Position numbers and translations under genes: made by a program
Notes under the pieces: model-generated
Database searches by the model: none
What the model saw: only the letters and a program-made list of their open reading frames with translations
Told to the model about the DNA's origin: nothing
Part shown: in pieces, positions 38,500 to 51,017 of the stretch
Position numbering within the stretch: position 1 is the first letter of the stretch
Layout: each line of letters begins with the position of its first letter
Source: Chaetoderma sp. LZ-2023a
Taxonomy: Eukaryota > Mollusca > Caudofoveata > Chaetodermatida > Chaetodermatidae
Length of the DNA: 64,000 bases
Reading direction: 5' to 3'
Assembly: GCA_034401795.1 (NCBI GenBank)
Contig: CM067369.1
Location: forward strand, 135,021,365 to 135,085,364

Positions 38500-38708
38500 G
38501 GAGAATCGTGCACTACAACTCCGTCTTCCCATCAAAACTCGACACTAGGGAAGAACATATAGCATTAAGCTTCTTTCGTGTCGAAAACTAAATTCTTCTG
38601 TTTTAATTATTATTTCATTACTATATTACTAGTCCTGGAAAGTTATGAAGCAATAGGGAATTAGATTAGTGTAGGCTACCTGCACCGCAATTATTACGCT
38701 GGAGTAAA

Positions 38709-40064
38709 ATGTCTCTTCACGAGGACCTAGCTTTATCAGATACATCAGAAGAGTCGGTGTCACCTTCATCTACAAAGAAGTTTCCATGTGTCGTGCTTGA
38801 TTCCAGCAGACAGCAGTGCACCCGCACCTTCACGCGTAATTCTGATTTAACATTACTTGTTAACAGAGACCACTTATTCCAACGTGCTTTTTGTGCAGAC
38901 TGTCGGTATCGCTACACCACAACCCGCTATGGGGTAACCCACGCGTTAAAATATAAACATCATGTTCTAGAAGTAACTTTGGTTCCGGGAGAAGAAAGTG
39001 AGAATATTGAAGTGCTGGCCACTCGTTTCGAGACCAGGCTTCCGTTAAAAGTACTCCCAACAGAAAAGATGGCCAGAATCAAGAACACCACACGCCATCA
39101 CCCAGAAAGCACTTACCAACGTTCAATCACCACCGCCATCGTAGCTACAGCATGTCACGCCTTCAGACACTATGCAGCAACAGTAACGGCACCACCATCA
39201 GCGCCACCCACTCTGGTAGCCTGTGCAGGAAAGGTACAGACATCACCTGCACGTTCCAGTCCGGCAGCACCAACAGTCACCGCATCACCAGCTATCCGCA
39301 AGTCGCCAGCATCAGCCACCGCCACTGCACCCGCACCCACAACAACGACAACACCCACCGTCGGCCAGCCAATTCCAGTCATTACGTCTCCTCCAGACGT
39401 GGAGATACCACAATATCAACGGTCGCCATCTCCTGACGATCTAATCATCGACGAAGCAGCTGGCCATACGGAACAGGCAGCCACCATCACCACCGCACTC
39501 AGCATCGTCACGGCATCACAGCGCACTAGCTTCACCAACCCAGCCATCCACAAGTCTACGACGCCAGACCATTTATGCGCTGGGAAGAAACGTATCGCGC
39601 ATTCTCAGGAGATCCTTCCAGTACCGCGAACAACAGCCAGTCGGTTATTGAGGTCCGCGAAGATCCGTAAACTTTCATCCCAAGCCGTCACCACAGCAGC
39701 ATCTCTCCCGCATCCAGTCATATGTGTTACTACTCTAGGAATCGCCACGGCATCACCAGCACCAACCGCACCAACTGCATCGATCACTTCCACCACGACA
39801 GTTATGACAGCAATCACCACACCTGCACCGTTAACTGCAGCACCAGTTACGAGCACAGACATTTTTAGTATAGCCACCACATCTCCCGCATCATCAAGTA
39901 TAGAGAACATTCCAGATAGGGCCTTATACAGTGGTGAATTATTAGCCAGTGTAGTACACCCGCCACCACCTTCCACTACAAGCAGTGGTACCCAGACTCG
40001 CTGGGGGAACTTCACAGCAGATGTTTGTGGGCATTTCTGCCATGGATGCAGCAGGTTTAATTAG
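38709..40064 (+). CDS. Unrecognised 451-residue protein, Cys/His N-terminus and Thr/Ala/Pro-rich body
   Basis: This is a single uninterrupted frame of 451 codons with A at -3 of the ATG and a TATA box 210 bp upstream. Residues ~25-90 hold spaced Cys and His: FPCVVLDSSRQQCTRTF, then NRDH, AFCADCRYR, and VTHALKYKHH. This suggests zinc binding but fits no family I can name. Residues ~150-420 are low-complexity Thr/Ala/Pro/Ser with a short acidic segment (SPSPDDLIIDEAA). The C-terminus has CGHFCHGC. No signal peptide or membrane segment is apparent. It lies after a dead Gypsy element with similar base composition, so it may be an element-derived ORF, a young orphan gene or a first exon. Confidence 0.55.
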   Translation: MSLHEDLALSDTSEESVSPSSTKKFPCVVLDSSRQQCTRTFTRNSDLTLLVNRDHLFQRAFCADCRYRYTTTRYGVTHALKYKHHVLEVTLVPGEESENIEVLATRFETRLPLKVLPTEKMARIKNTTRHHPESTYQRSITTAIVATACHAFRHYAATVTAPPSAPPTLVACAGKVQTSPARSSPAAPTVTASPAIRKSPASATATAPAPTTTTTPTVGQPIPVITSPPDVEIPQYQRSPSPDDLIIDEAAGHTEQAATITTALSIVTASQRTSFTNPAIHKSTTPDHLCAGKKRIAHSQEILPVPRTTASRLLRSAKIRKLSSQAVTTAASLPHPVICVTTLGIATASPAPTAPTASITSTTTVMTAITTPAPLTAAPVTSTDIFSIATTSPASSSIENIPDRALYSGELLASVVHPPPPSTTSSGTQTRWGNFTADVCGHFCHGCSRFN

Positions 40065-40475
40065 TAGTTGTGCGAATCCTGGAAGTTTATATTATTATTA
40101 TTATTATTTTTTAAATACTTTTCTTACTTATTATATATGTTTTAACAATTGAATCCCAGTCCCTAGGATGACAACGGTCCTCCTACACAGCTGCGCAATA
40201 CTCTTGCACAGCTGTGTCTCACACAAAATGATCACTGTGGATCCTTGCCTTGTAAACACGTGTGTGACGTAAGTACACAACGCACCGCAGCGAAATAATG
40301 TCATAATCCCGTCATGCAGTCTCAGCTACGCTGGGGCTGCCTGATGAACCAGTCTTTTTATCTTTATTATCATTCTATTTTTCTTATTATTTTTCTTCCT
40401 GCCTTAGGACGACGGGACGGATTGTGGGTCAGCGAGAGCTGCCCACATGGACCCGTCAAAGCGGGCCGTATTTTG

Positions 40476-40478
<3 letters not shown>

Positions 40479-40543
<65 letters not shown>
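40479..40543. repeat. (AT)n microsatellite
   Basis: Pure AT dinucleotides for about 65 bp. Reading frames spanning it are artefacts. Confidence 0.97.
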
Positions 40544-40544
<1 letters not shown>

Positions 40545-40805
40545 TGAGCCAAAAAAGTTTAGCAACAGTGAAGTTTGGTTTGTTGTATTAAAACTATGCG
40601 TCCATCTATAACCAAATTTGCAACCATGTTTCGTCAATGTAATGTCTCGCTGATCATGATGAAATGCAACTTGCGATGGGTAAATTAAATTACTGGAGCC
40701 AAGCATAGCGTATTTGACAATTAGATTCTCTGAGACGCTGATGCCAGCATTCCGTGTGACAAACGATATTCTTGTTTTGCTTCCTAACTTTTCAAATCTC
40801 ATCAG

Positions 40806-41108
40806 GAAAGGGACCTATTTCTACTTATAGCTCACCCATCTCTAGCTAAGCAACGCCCACTTTGAACACCCGTTGGAATCGATCTGAATCCTGAATTCCC
40901 CGAATCTGAATGGAATGGTAACTAGGGTGACAGAGGGCCGTAGCGGCCCACGGCAGCAACAACTCAAAGCCAAATTAACTTCAAAATATGCAATATAATG
41001 TTTAGTAAATTGCAGCCTAATCAAAAACATGAAATTCATACGTCGTCGTGGTGGAGTTACTTCATTATGATTCTGATGTCAGCTAACAAATGACGTAAAG
41101 GAGAAATC
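40806..41108. mobile_element. Family B element, divergent
   Basis: GGGACCTATTTCTACTTATA and CACCCATCTCTAGCTAAGC match the family B end. The core retains only the right arm (AATTAACTTCAAAATATGCA). It directly precedes another copy. Confidence 0.6.
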
Positions 41109-41436
41109 CAGTTCTAGCTATGACCCGCCAATCTCAAGCTAAGATCCACCCACAATTCGCCCGTGTTGGCATCAATCGACCTCTGAACTCACTGACTATC
41201 AATTTCCAGAAAGCTATACAGGTAAACCGTTGGATATTTTGAAACTAATTTGATGGGTGCTGTTGGCAGCAACAGCGCCCAGTCAAATTAGTTTTAAAAT
41301 ATTCAACAGAATGTTTATTAAATAGTAAAGACATGCAATTCGTACAACAACTTATCTACGTCATTCATGACGTAATTCACGCCACATAGTTGATTACGAC
41401 GTCATATGATTGATGGATAAACTAGAAAGGTCCAAT
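41100..41436. mobile_element. Family B foldback element, full length
   Basis: Starts AGGAGAAATCCAGTTCTAGC. It contains GATATTTTGAAACTAATTTG and the inverse AATTAGTTTTAAAATATTCA around GGCAGCAACAGCGCC, then GTTGATTACGACGTCATATG, and ends CTAGAAAGGTCCAATG. Confidence 0.78.
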
Positions 41437-41579
41437 GATTAAAACGTAAAATACATGAGTGGCAGATTTGTGGCCTTTGAAAGCAATGTTGACTGCTCCA
41501 CTCGTTTGCAAACCGTTACATGGTAAAACATCTACACATAGCAATGGATGACTCGTCTGCCACTCAAGTAGGCCTATAT

Positions 41580-41905
41580 GACGTCCCAATGAATTACGTT
41601 ACATATAGCCTGACTTCACAATCAAAATGCGCAATGAATAACGTAGCTAGGTTCGTCATGAACATTTAAAGGTCCGTCGTGTGAACGAGCGAAACTAATT
41701 TGACTATAGGCGCTGTTGCTACCAGAGGCAGCAACAGCACCTAGTCAACTTATTTTCAAAATATTTACCAGCTTACCTGTATAGTTTTCTGGAAATTGAG
41801 ATTCATGGAGTTCAGGGTTCGATCGATCTCAACATGGGCAGAGCGTTGGCGGAGCTTAGATAAAAATGGGCGGGGCATAGCTAAAAGTAGATTCGTCCAT
41901 TCTAT
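41580..41905. mobile_element. Family B foldback element, reverse orientation
   Basis: The foldback at about 41690-41775 (GAAACTAATTTGACTATAGG and inverse) is followed by TATAGTTTTCTGGAAATTGA and GGGGCATAGCTAAAAGTAGA then TTCGTCCATT. The left boundary is vague. Confidence 0.65.
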
Positions 41906-42379
41906 GACGTTGTACAGTTGTGCTGTCTTAAGTTCGGTCATGGCCGCACAGACATGACGGAGAGGGTAGTTTATAGACATAAAAGCTAGAAAAGGTTGGT
42001 CCCACTCAAACAAGGGATAACCGATTAAGTGTTTATAACTAGTCCATATTTCCACCGTAACTAGTGACCGCCATCCAGGTTATGAACCATATTCTCATAT
42101 TCTGACATAAGCGTACTAGTAACTAGATCAATATACGAATGATCGATGATATTAATATGAATCGTAACCTATATTCTTGACACCAAGACATATGGGAAAG
42201 GTATAGGGTTATACAAAAAAATTCAAACTCATCGCTCAATGATAGCGTATCGAAGTTATAGTACATTCCCTGAACGCTTTACGAAATGTCACGAGTCCCG
42301 CAGATTTATGGATTTGTTAAAAATTACGAGACAAAATCGGTAAATATGCGGAGGTAATGGAGGGTCCTGAATCCGAACT

Positions 42380-42620
42380 GTCACTCGTGTTTCTGACGTC
42401 ATAATCAAAATGCATCACTTGTTGCCTAACGTACGTCACAATCAAATGGTGTTGGTCCGTCACGAAAGGTCTGGCAGCAGGCATTTGAATTATGTCTTTG
42501 GTGAATTTGTATTTTATTAAACATTCTGTTGGCTACTTTAAAACTAAATTGACTGTAAGATGTTGCTGCCATAAATGGCCGAAACAGTTCCCAGTCAAAG
42601 TAGTTTCAAGATAAATCTTA
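42380..42620. mobile_element. Family B element, partial
   Basis: TTCTGACGTCATAATCAAAA leads to TTTATTAAACATTCTGTTGG and a foldback (AAACTAAATTGACTGTAAGA, then CCCAGTCAAAGTAGTTTCAA). The remaining tail is replaced by the C-rich repeat block. Confidence 0.6.
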
Positions 42621-42641
42621 TACAATGTAAGGAGTCTGTTG

Positions 42642-43137
<496 letters not shown>

Positions 43138-43728
43138 AACACGTGTGTGAAGGAGTGTGTAAAATATAACAATAACCGAAATGATTGGAAATATGATTTG
43201 AAATGTCGCCCCTTTATGTACAGGTCGGTATACGTTTCTAAGGCATATTCGTAAGAAATTGTTTCTTTGCTCCATTAGCAAATAAAAGATGTTTAGCATA
43301 TATAATAATTCTTCTTTTTAAAAGTTTTTATGTGTCTAAGCACCCTTCCCCTTATATATGTGTCATATTTATTCTTGTTGAAAACGTTGACTCATTGGCT
43401 TCCTCGCACATAACATGAAGGACGCTATTTGTTATTGGTGTGAATATATGAGTTTATTTGAATACGTGTAGGGGCCTATACGGTTTATTTAGAACTACAG
43501 TGGTTCGCCATATCTATTTCGTTTGGTAGTCTCTTAGGATCATTCACCGACAAGGTAAGAGATCACAATTTAAACTAGCATTGTTGTCATCTTCGAAGGG
43601 ATATTGTTTATAAATGAATATAGAAATTTTGGAATGTGTTTTTTATGCGTTCTTGATCTTTCTTTGTAAACAAACAAATACATGTGAGTTAACAAAATTA
43701 TTTTCCATGTGAATTATTAAATTTTATA

Positions 43729-43909
<181 letters not shown>

Positions 43910-44090
43910 GCTGTGTTTCTATGGTGAACACGTGACTGACTACTTGATTATGACGTATGATATTTGAGTGACACATCGGATCCATCTATGTTTCTGAAAG
44001 TCGTTGATGTATTCGCAACATAGTTAAAGCCGTTTACCTTAAATACCAGATACACTGCTTTTTATGAGATATATTCTCATGAAATGACAT

Positions 44091-44411
44091 CTTTGAGGTG
44101 CGTATTCATAGCAAAATTCTTCAAAATAAGATTGTCAAAATTAAATACTTTTAGAGGTTTAATTTGTTTAGATGCAATGAAACCAAATAAATCTTAACAT
44201 GTTATGATTGCCTTACGTATGAATTATTATAATTTTATTAATTTAAGAAATTGAACAATTAATTCAAATTCGCAACTAGAAATACTATATTTATTTATAC
44301 GGAATGAAATCTTCATATGCTAAGATTTATTTCGTTTCATTACATCCTGGCACATGATTTAAACTTTTAACCATTTTTAAGCGTTTAGTGTGAATGAATA
44401 TGCACCTTTAA
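44091..44411. mobile_element. Family G MITE
   Basis: The left end is TTTGAGGTGCGTATTCATAG. The right end is GTGTGAATGAATATGCACCTTTAA, so the ends are inverted copies of AAAGGTGCATATTCACAC. The interior has the paired segments ATGCAATGAAACCAAATAAA and TTTATTTCGTTTCATTACAT. No reading frame. Related copies are at 53169-53675. Confidence 0.7.
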
Positions 44412-44879
44412 TCTAACTGTAAACCGTCGCTGTCTACCGCAGCAAGACCATTCAGTAAGATGAATTTCAAAATAATCAACAGATTACCTGTGCGGTTGCG
44501 TCAGAAATATAAAGGGATATATAGGCCTATGGATTGTGTCAGCCGGTAGCCTACATCTACAAATTTTATATTTGGAATTGTTTAAGATATTACGCTCTTG
44601 GGAAAAAACTGATTTTAAACATCAATTCTTATGCATTATGCAATGGCTACTTAACATCTTTGAAAAAGCACATTATGAACTTAATAAAAAAAGAAAAAGT
44701 TAATCACAAATCTTCTTATCCAAAAGTATCACCTATAGTACAAAAAGTAGTTTTCCCGCTTATTGAGGAGGGACCACTGATGCCGCCTGAATGCCATTTA
44801 TCCCGTCTCTTCACCCGGAACTTGTAGAAGAGGCCAGTCGCTGTTGATGGTGATTTTTTTTTAGAAATAACTGTCTCAC

Positions 44880-45060
44880 AAAATTTGGTCTGACATTGAC
44901 TGACAATGAGTTGGTTTAAACAGAATTTATTTTTTGTTCTAATGGAAGCACGATAAGACATACGGCAACCGTCTTGCAACCGTGTCTCCCATACACATAA
45001 ACATATAATACAATAAACACATCGAGGTGGCGGGTTGTGTAGAATAATTAATGGATTTGA
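44880..45060 (-). mobile_element. LINE 3'-end fragment
   Basis: TTCTAATGGAAGCACGATAA and GTGTCTCCCATACACATA are shared with 47740-47805, the 3' UTR of the minus-strand LINE at 48111-50397. Read on the minus strand, the shared block ends with an AATAAA-type signal. This is a 5'-truncated copy of the same family. Confidence 0.6.
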
Positions 45061-45667
45061 ATCCTTTAACAATTAAACCATCAAGAAGCAAGAGCTTCTA
45101 CAGCGGTCGGGAGACATGCCAGTTTGCAGACCAAGAGAAGACCAGAACCTGCTTTTTAACAGTGAAATGACGTGCTAGACAACCTAACCAGCCATTACAG
45201 CGCCAATTCCCGAAGATAAGTCTCTCCCGGTCCGCAGTCGCTCTCCATAACAGAATCGAAATATGTATATACAAGTCTGATTGCAAAAGGTTAAATATCA
45301 GTGGAATATGTTACAATTAAAAATAATCTTAACGAAACCGTATCACAAATTTATTAGCTATTATGGTCACGCATCGTGCATCACATTACACCTCCCCCAA
45401 ACCGGATGCGAGCGTCACGCGAGCGAGTGTCACGCATTAAGAAATTATTTGACGCTTCCATTATAGTCTATGATAACCGCTAAACTACACGCGTGCGCGA
45501 GAATCTGGAAGTGTAAATCGCTGACGCGCCGATGTAAATTAGAAATCAATTCTAATTTTTACGCCCTACGCGATCGACAAATTGCATCTGACCAATCATT
45601 TGACTGTATTAAATACATCAACTACACGCAATTTGACTGGTGGACCGCACTCCGCGTGTTTTCAACG

Positions 45668-45738
45668 TCTGTCTGTCCGTCCGTCTGGATGGCTGGCTGG
45701 CTGGCTGGTTGGCTGGCTGGCTGCATGTCTGTCTGTGG
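45668..45738. repeat. GTCT/GGCT tetranucleotide tract
   Basis: CTGTCTGTCCGTCCGTCTG passes into repeated GGCTGGCT and back to GTCTGTCTG. Confidence 0.9.
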
Positions 45739-45940
45739 TTGGAGGATCTGACTTTAAAATAAGAAAGACTGTTCTATTAAATTAGTACACATTTTATCAT
45801 ATTTAAGCAGATGCAGATTCCTGATCTATACTTTTCGCGTAAATTAGTGATAATTTCAGTCATATTTTTCTAAGCGACAGATTGTTCGAGCATGAATTTA
45901 CAAACTCTGATTAAATAATAATAGGTACAATAATGAAAGA

Positions 45941-46251
45941 ATCCAGTTTATAGGTCAATCAGATGAGGTCATAATCAACTACGTCACGTATAGGTGGACG
46001 TCACAATCCAGTCTCACAATCCACAATCATAATTGACAGGAATAAGCAGTCTTTAAGCTGGAATAGTCTGTCAATTTGTTCGAATTGTAGTCTTTACTAT
46101 TTAATAAACATGCGGTTGAATATTTTGAAACTAATATGACTGGGCGCTATGCTGGTTTCTAGAAATTGAGATTCAGAGAGTGCATGGATCGATTGATCAC
46201 GAAGCTGAGCTTGAGATGGGCGGGATATAGCTAAAACTGGATTCCTCCATT
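45941..46251. mobile_element. Family B element, foldback partly lost
   Basis: CCAGTTTATAGGTCAATCAG, AACTACGTCACGTATAGG and TTTAATAAACATGCGGTTGA lead into a left arm (TTTTGAAACTAATATGACTG). The right arm is deleted. The end is GGGATATAGCTAAAACTGGA. Confidence 0.65.
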
Positions 46252-47015
46252 CTGCTTCCATGTATATGTATTCCGTCAAACCATCCTGTCTTGCCATTGC
46301 ACTATTCCTTCAACTGAGTTGAAGAACTGTCAGAAGTTGTCATGTATGACGAAGGCTTCTCGACCAGCGCAATTTCCTCCAATGTGTTTAACTGATACAT
46401 GATACCCTCTGCTTCTCTTTCCTCATCAAGCCACAGCTGGTTAGCCAACATTCTATAATAAGAAATAGCTTTCACAGCGTATTGATACCCTAAGTTATAG
46501 GGTTATAGGCCAGGACATTACTTTTATAATAATGTAACCGGTTTACTGATAAATCAACAGAAATTTCACTTGGATGTTTCTAAGAACATACGCCGTTTAT
46601 AAATACACGTGGTTGGCAGATTTGTTGATAAATAAGAATAGGTCCGCTCATAATTGAATGCACGCGCGTAAAAAAGGATATGGTTATATACGTGCGCATG
46701 ACTGACGTAATAGCACGCTCGTGTGATCCGGTTTTGTGGAGGCGTTAGACTTTTCGTCATAGTGTGTGTGTGTGGGGGGGGGGGGGGGGTGACACAACAA
46801 TTAGCTCTGATGATTTAGGTAAATATTAGAAGCTAGCTGGCAAGCTATCGTATCGAATTTAATATCAAAGTGTAGCGTGTTTAGTTTTTATACAAATTGT
46901 TTTAATGAAACGTTATTATCTGGAGAAGATGTGAAAATAATATATTCTTTCTTAGAAATCTCAAATAATTTCATGCTCCAACAGCTCAGTGCTTAATGTG
47001 TGTTATGAACCCAGC
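46252..47015. other. Intergenic, no gene recognised
   Basis: Only a GT/G run at 46762-46790 stands out. The rest shows no coding match or element termini. Confidence 0.5.
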
Positions 47016-47157
47016 AGCGGCCGGGTGCAGAAAGCTGGCGTAGGCCTACGCCCGGCTTATCTCAGGCGTAAAACAGGCGCAAAGATAAGCAGAGTGCAGA
47101 AATCAGACATCGAGTAAATTTTGTCACAAAGCAGACTGCGTAGAGCGGCGTACCTTT

Positions 47158-47315
47158 CAGTTCTCACTTTTCTTTATTCACCCAGGCCGAATTACATTGT
47201 CATATATACACTGAGATAATGAGATTAGAATATTTTAAGCGGTAAAGATTTATACAATTATTGCTCGTATATATCACATTTATCATATTACATTATTAAA
47301 TCTTAGATTTTTCAA

Positions 47316-47398
<83 letters not shown>

Positions 47399-47700
47399 TA
47401 GTTATTGTTGTTGTTGTGGTGGTGGTGGTGGTGGTTGTGGTGGTGGTAGTCGAGTTGGTTGCTGTTGTTGCTGCTAATTGTAACGATATTGCTATTTCCC
47501 ATATTGGTAGTACTGCTACACATATAAAATACGGTTACTGCTGCTAGTAATAGGCCTATTCACTGTGTTTTCACTGCAGCCAATTCTGCATTCCACTATT
47601 AATAATTTTGGTACTATTAGACTACTGCCACTGACGTTTTTTGTGACGGCAGAATTCCGTCGGTTAATACTATTGCTGCTAGCATCTCAGTGATAAAGTC
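47158..47700 (-). mobile_element. LINE 3' tail with (TAG)n tract
   Basis: On the minus strand the segment ends GGCCTGGGTGAATAAAGAAA. The same kind of tail (GGCCTGAGTGAATAAAAGAA) closes the LINE remnant near 51360. A pure AGT tract lies at 47317-47398, extended by GTT/GGT repeats to about 47450. No coding sequence was recognised. Confidence 0.55.
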
Positions 47701-47704
47701 ACAC

Positions 47705-48110
47705 AACATTGGCAAAAAACAATTTGGTTTAAACGTGATTTATTTGTTCAAATGGAAGCACGATAAGACTTAGAGTCTTATGCCCGTGTCTCCCATACAC
47801 ATACAGATTATTCAAAACTTTTTTACAACAAAATGGCGGCAAATCATAATAGTTTAATTAATTGTAGTCTATTGGTGTGCATAAGTATGTGAATGTTGAG
47901 TGTGAGGTAGGGGAGAGTAGGAAGAAAGACCGAGACAGATAGGGAGAGGGGAAAAGGGGGGGGGGGAGAGGGTGAGAGATAGAGAGAGCGAGGAATAAGA
48001 TCAAATGGAAGAATAGCAGGGGTGAGCTCTAGGCGCTGCCTTCGCCCCGACCTGTACATGTTGTGCTGCTGTCCATTTACCCCTTAAACTATAAGTTCGC
48101 AAACAGGAAG
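47705..48110 (-). other. 3' UTR of the minus-strand LINE
   Basis: Non-coding sequence between the LINE stop (near 48111) and its probable 3' end. It includes the block GTATGGGAGACACGGGCATA on the minus strand shared with the fragment at 44880-45060, a purine-rich run (about 47930-48000 on the + strand), and an AATAAA-containing end. Confidence 0.55.
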
Positions 48111-50397
48111 CTACTGAAAGCGGTTGGTGTTAATTATGTATTGACATACCGTATTACAGATCAGTTTGTTCATTTCCAAGTTGGTAGTGTAAGTCCCGTA
48201 TAGAAGCTGGTTGACCGTAAGATTAGCAAGAGAAATATCGTTCAAGGCAAGCTGATTTTGGAAAACGACTCTTTGCTCGTTAAAAAGGGCACATTGTAAG
48301 AGGTAGTGGTTTGTAGATTCATCATTGTGCCCACAAGAACAACTGGCAGATTCCGACAGAAAGTTGTCAAATAGATGTCGGTTTAAAGAACTACAACCAT
48401 TTCGGAGCGTGCATAGCATTATGTTGGCAAACCTCGGGCCTACGTAATACCACTCAGGGGGTTGTCGTATGGATGACATAGCCTTGAGTTTGCTTTTAAA
48501 TTCTAGAAGAGTGACAGAATCTCTCACCGGCACAGGAAGCATATTCCAGGCGCGGATCGTTGCTGGGAAAAAGGATCCATAGAAGAGCTCAGTACGGCAG
48601 CGGAATGGAGTGAAGAAATTTGGATGACGGATATTGTAAGGATTTCGTACTTGGGATAGTGTGGGAAGATGGTTAACCAGAACCTCAACAGGTCATCCCG
48701 TTAATAATTTTAAATAGCATAGATAATCTATGCAATTCACGTCTGATTGACAAGGTTTCGATGCCTGTTTCTAAGTACAGGTCTTCAGTGCTCGCACTAC
48801 GTGTCATTCCACATACCGTTCTGAGAGCATCTTTTTGGATATCCTCTAGCCGAATTACAAGATATTGTGGAATATTATCCCACACAACATCTGCATATTC
48901 TAACGATGGTCTAATAAATGTTTTGTACATGATCTCGAGACATTTACGGTCTAGAATATATTTTAGACCTTTAAGTAAGGAGAGTTTGTGTTGGGCGTTT
49001 GCTATGAGATTACTCACATGGTTAAGCCAATTCCCTTTGTTATTAAAGGTAATGCCGAGGTGCTTATGATCAGTTGATGGTAGAATTTCAGAATCTTTGA
49101 AGTTGATTGAAAAGGATGTGGGCTCGTTGCGCAGGGAAAAAATTAGAGATGTAGTTTTCGAAGCATTAAACTCGACGAGCCACATGTTTGCCCAATGCGT
49201 CATGGTCAGTAGATCGTAATCGAGTGTGGCAGTGTGTTCTTTTAGATCATCTGACATTACATATAGGCACGTGTCATCAGCAAAAAGTCTAATATTGTGA
49301 ATTATATTGCTGGGCATGTCATTAATAAAAACTAAGAATAACAAAGGACCAAGCACAGAGCCTTGTGGCACTCCAGCATGTAAACGAAGTAGGGTGGACT
49401 CATTGCCGTTTATAACTACTCGCTGGTATCGGTTTCCAAGATAATTTTCGAACCATGTAAGTAGATTTCCACAGATACCAAAATTCCTAAGCTTCTGTAG
49501 GAGGCCGCGATGCCATACTCGATCAAAGGCTTTAGATATATCGAAGAATAGAAAGATTATTTCCTTTTGATCGTCAAGGGCTTGAGTAATATCCGTGTAG
49601 ATATCAAGCAGTTGATTTACTGTAGAATGTGATGGAAGAAATCCAGACTGATATAGAGTGATATCATGTCTAATATAGTTATAGATATGTTTAAAAACGG
49701 TTCTCTCCATAACTTTACTAAGACAACTCAACAGTGATATTGGTCGATAATTTGAACATAAGCTCTTGTCTCCTTTCTTGAATATAGGAGTTACATTAGC
49801 GATTTTCCAAGAAGTGGGGAACTGCGCACTTGAAAGTGAGTAATTAAAGAACCGCGCTAGTATTGGGACCAATACTTGTTGGCTCTCGAATAAGAGTTTC
49901 GGACTTACTTTATCCGGGCCAACAGCTTTAGACGTGTCCAGATTGGACAGTACGTCGGAGATGTCAGTGTTTGATATTGTAATTGAGTGGAGAGTATTGT
50001 CCGTATACATAGATAGAGGCGGTAAGCTGGCATTAGCATCGTCAATATTGGCGATGCTAGAGAAGTACCGGTTAAGGAGGCTTGCCTTTTCTAAAGAGTC
50101 GTAAGAGAATGAGCCGTCATCGCGCTTCAGAGGCGGCATTTCGCTGAAATTAGAGTTAGTATCACATAGGAACGTCTTGCATATTTTCCACCACTCTTTA
50201 GAACCTGTGCGTCCATGCCTTATTTTTTCAGCTAATTTATTCCTGAAGTTTTCTTTCGCTGTTCGGACTAATGTATTGATGCGGTTTCTCTGTTTTTTAA
50301 AGTTGGCCAGGTCTTGCTCTCGGTTAGTTTTTCTTGATTTCTTGAACAATTTTCCCTGACTCTCATTTCGTGCTTTATTTTGCTGGACATCCAGACT
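48111..50397 (-). pseudogene. LINE reverse transcriptase, 5'-truncated (Jockey/CR1-like)
   Basis: Target-primed retrotransposons of this group code endonuclease plus RT. Here the frame from 50397 down to 48685 holds the complete RT: ANVTPIFKKGDKS, YRPISLLSCLSKVMER, FFDISKAFDRVWH (first Asp), AGVPQGSVLGPLLF and the catalytic FADD (49284-49273), then the thumb. A second frame (48542-48111) carries the C-terminal ESASCSCGHNDESTNHYLLQC zinc-like motif. The two are separated by a short broken stretch. The endonuclease is absent, which indicates 5' truncation. The RT core itself is uninterrupted for over 550 codons, so the insertion is fairly young. Confidence 0.88.
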
Positions 50398-50529
50398 TTA
50401 TCGTTTTGGGTTTATAGTTATAGTTTTATTTGGGATACTAATACTAGCAGCGGCAATAATGTTTGTAGTGATTGTCTGACACCATAAAACAATTTATGGT
50501 ATAAGCTTAATTGTAATTAATTTATACAT

Positions 50530-51017
50530 ACATGAAGGTCTTGTCAGCTCGGTAATATCTACATCATCCTCTGACTCATTAACTATCGGAGGTGGCGAAG
50601 TTGTCTGATGTATTTTCGGCGGGTTCAGATAGCTCTTTAGTTGCACCAACTGATGACTCTGCTCAAGATGCTATTCCCTCTAAACTGGGAGATGTCTCGC
50701 CAGTGATGTCTAGAGCGAAGTATGTATATGGACCTTCCTTGGTTTTGGACCACCGATTGTTTTTGGCTGTTTACGTTTAGAATAGTCTTTCTTAGCACGA
50801 CTCAACAAATCTTTGCACTTAATGCTTAAGCTCTTCTGTCGTCCGTTGTTGCTGCCCAATTGCGTTTACCGCATTACAAATTGCTTCCCATTTGGTCCTT
50901 CTTCCTTCGTGGCGTCACAGAACTGGATAATTTTGAGTTCAAAACGTCGTTGTTTTCTTTATATAACGAAAGCATTTTGAGGATTTCACAGTTCTCAAAG
51001 TTTCGCTCTCGCGACAT
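50530..51017 (-). pseudogene. Myb/SANT-like DNA-binding protein of Harbinger type, broken
   Basis: From an ATG at 51017-51015 the minus strand reads MSRERNFENCEILKMLSLYK and SKLSSSVTPRRKKDQMGSN, then a stop. In a neighbouring frame the domain continues with ICNAVNAIGQQQRTTEELK and LLSRAKKDYSKRKQPK, followed after another shift by ITGETSPSLEGIA and an acidic tail (NESEDDVDITEL). The pattern N-x-E-x2-L-x2-L, K-x-x-W/M, VNA-x-G-x3-RT-x-EE-x-K is the Myb/SANT-like domain of NAIF1-type proteins, found in the second gene of PIF/Harbinger transposons. It has at least two frameshifts and one stop. Confidence 0.7.

Noticed and set aside
29866..38700. Long terminal repeats of the Gypsy element
   Set aside because: I compared sequence before gag with sequence after integrase by eye and found no matching pair. 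LTRs may be lost or too diverged to see.
47296..47523. Minus-strand frame with poly-Thr and His/Asn runs
   Set aside because: Translation of the AGT and GGT trinucleotide tract.
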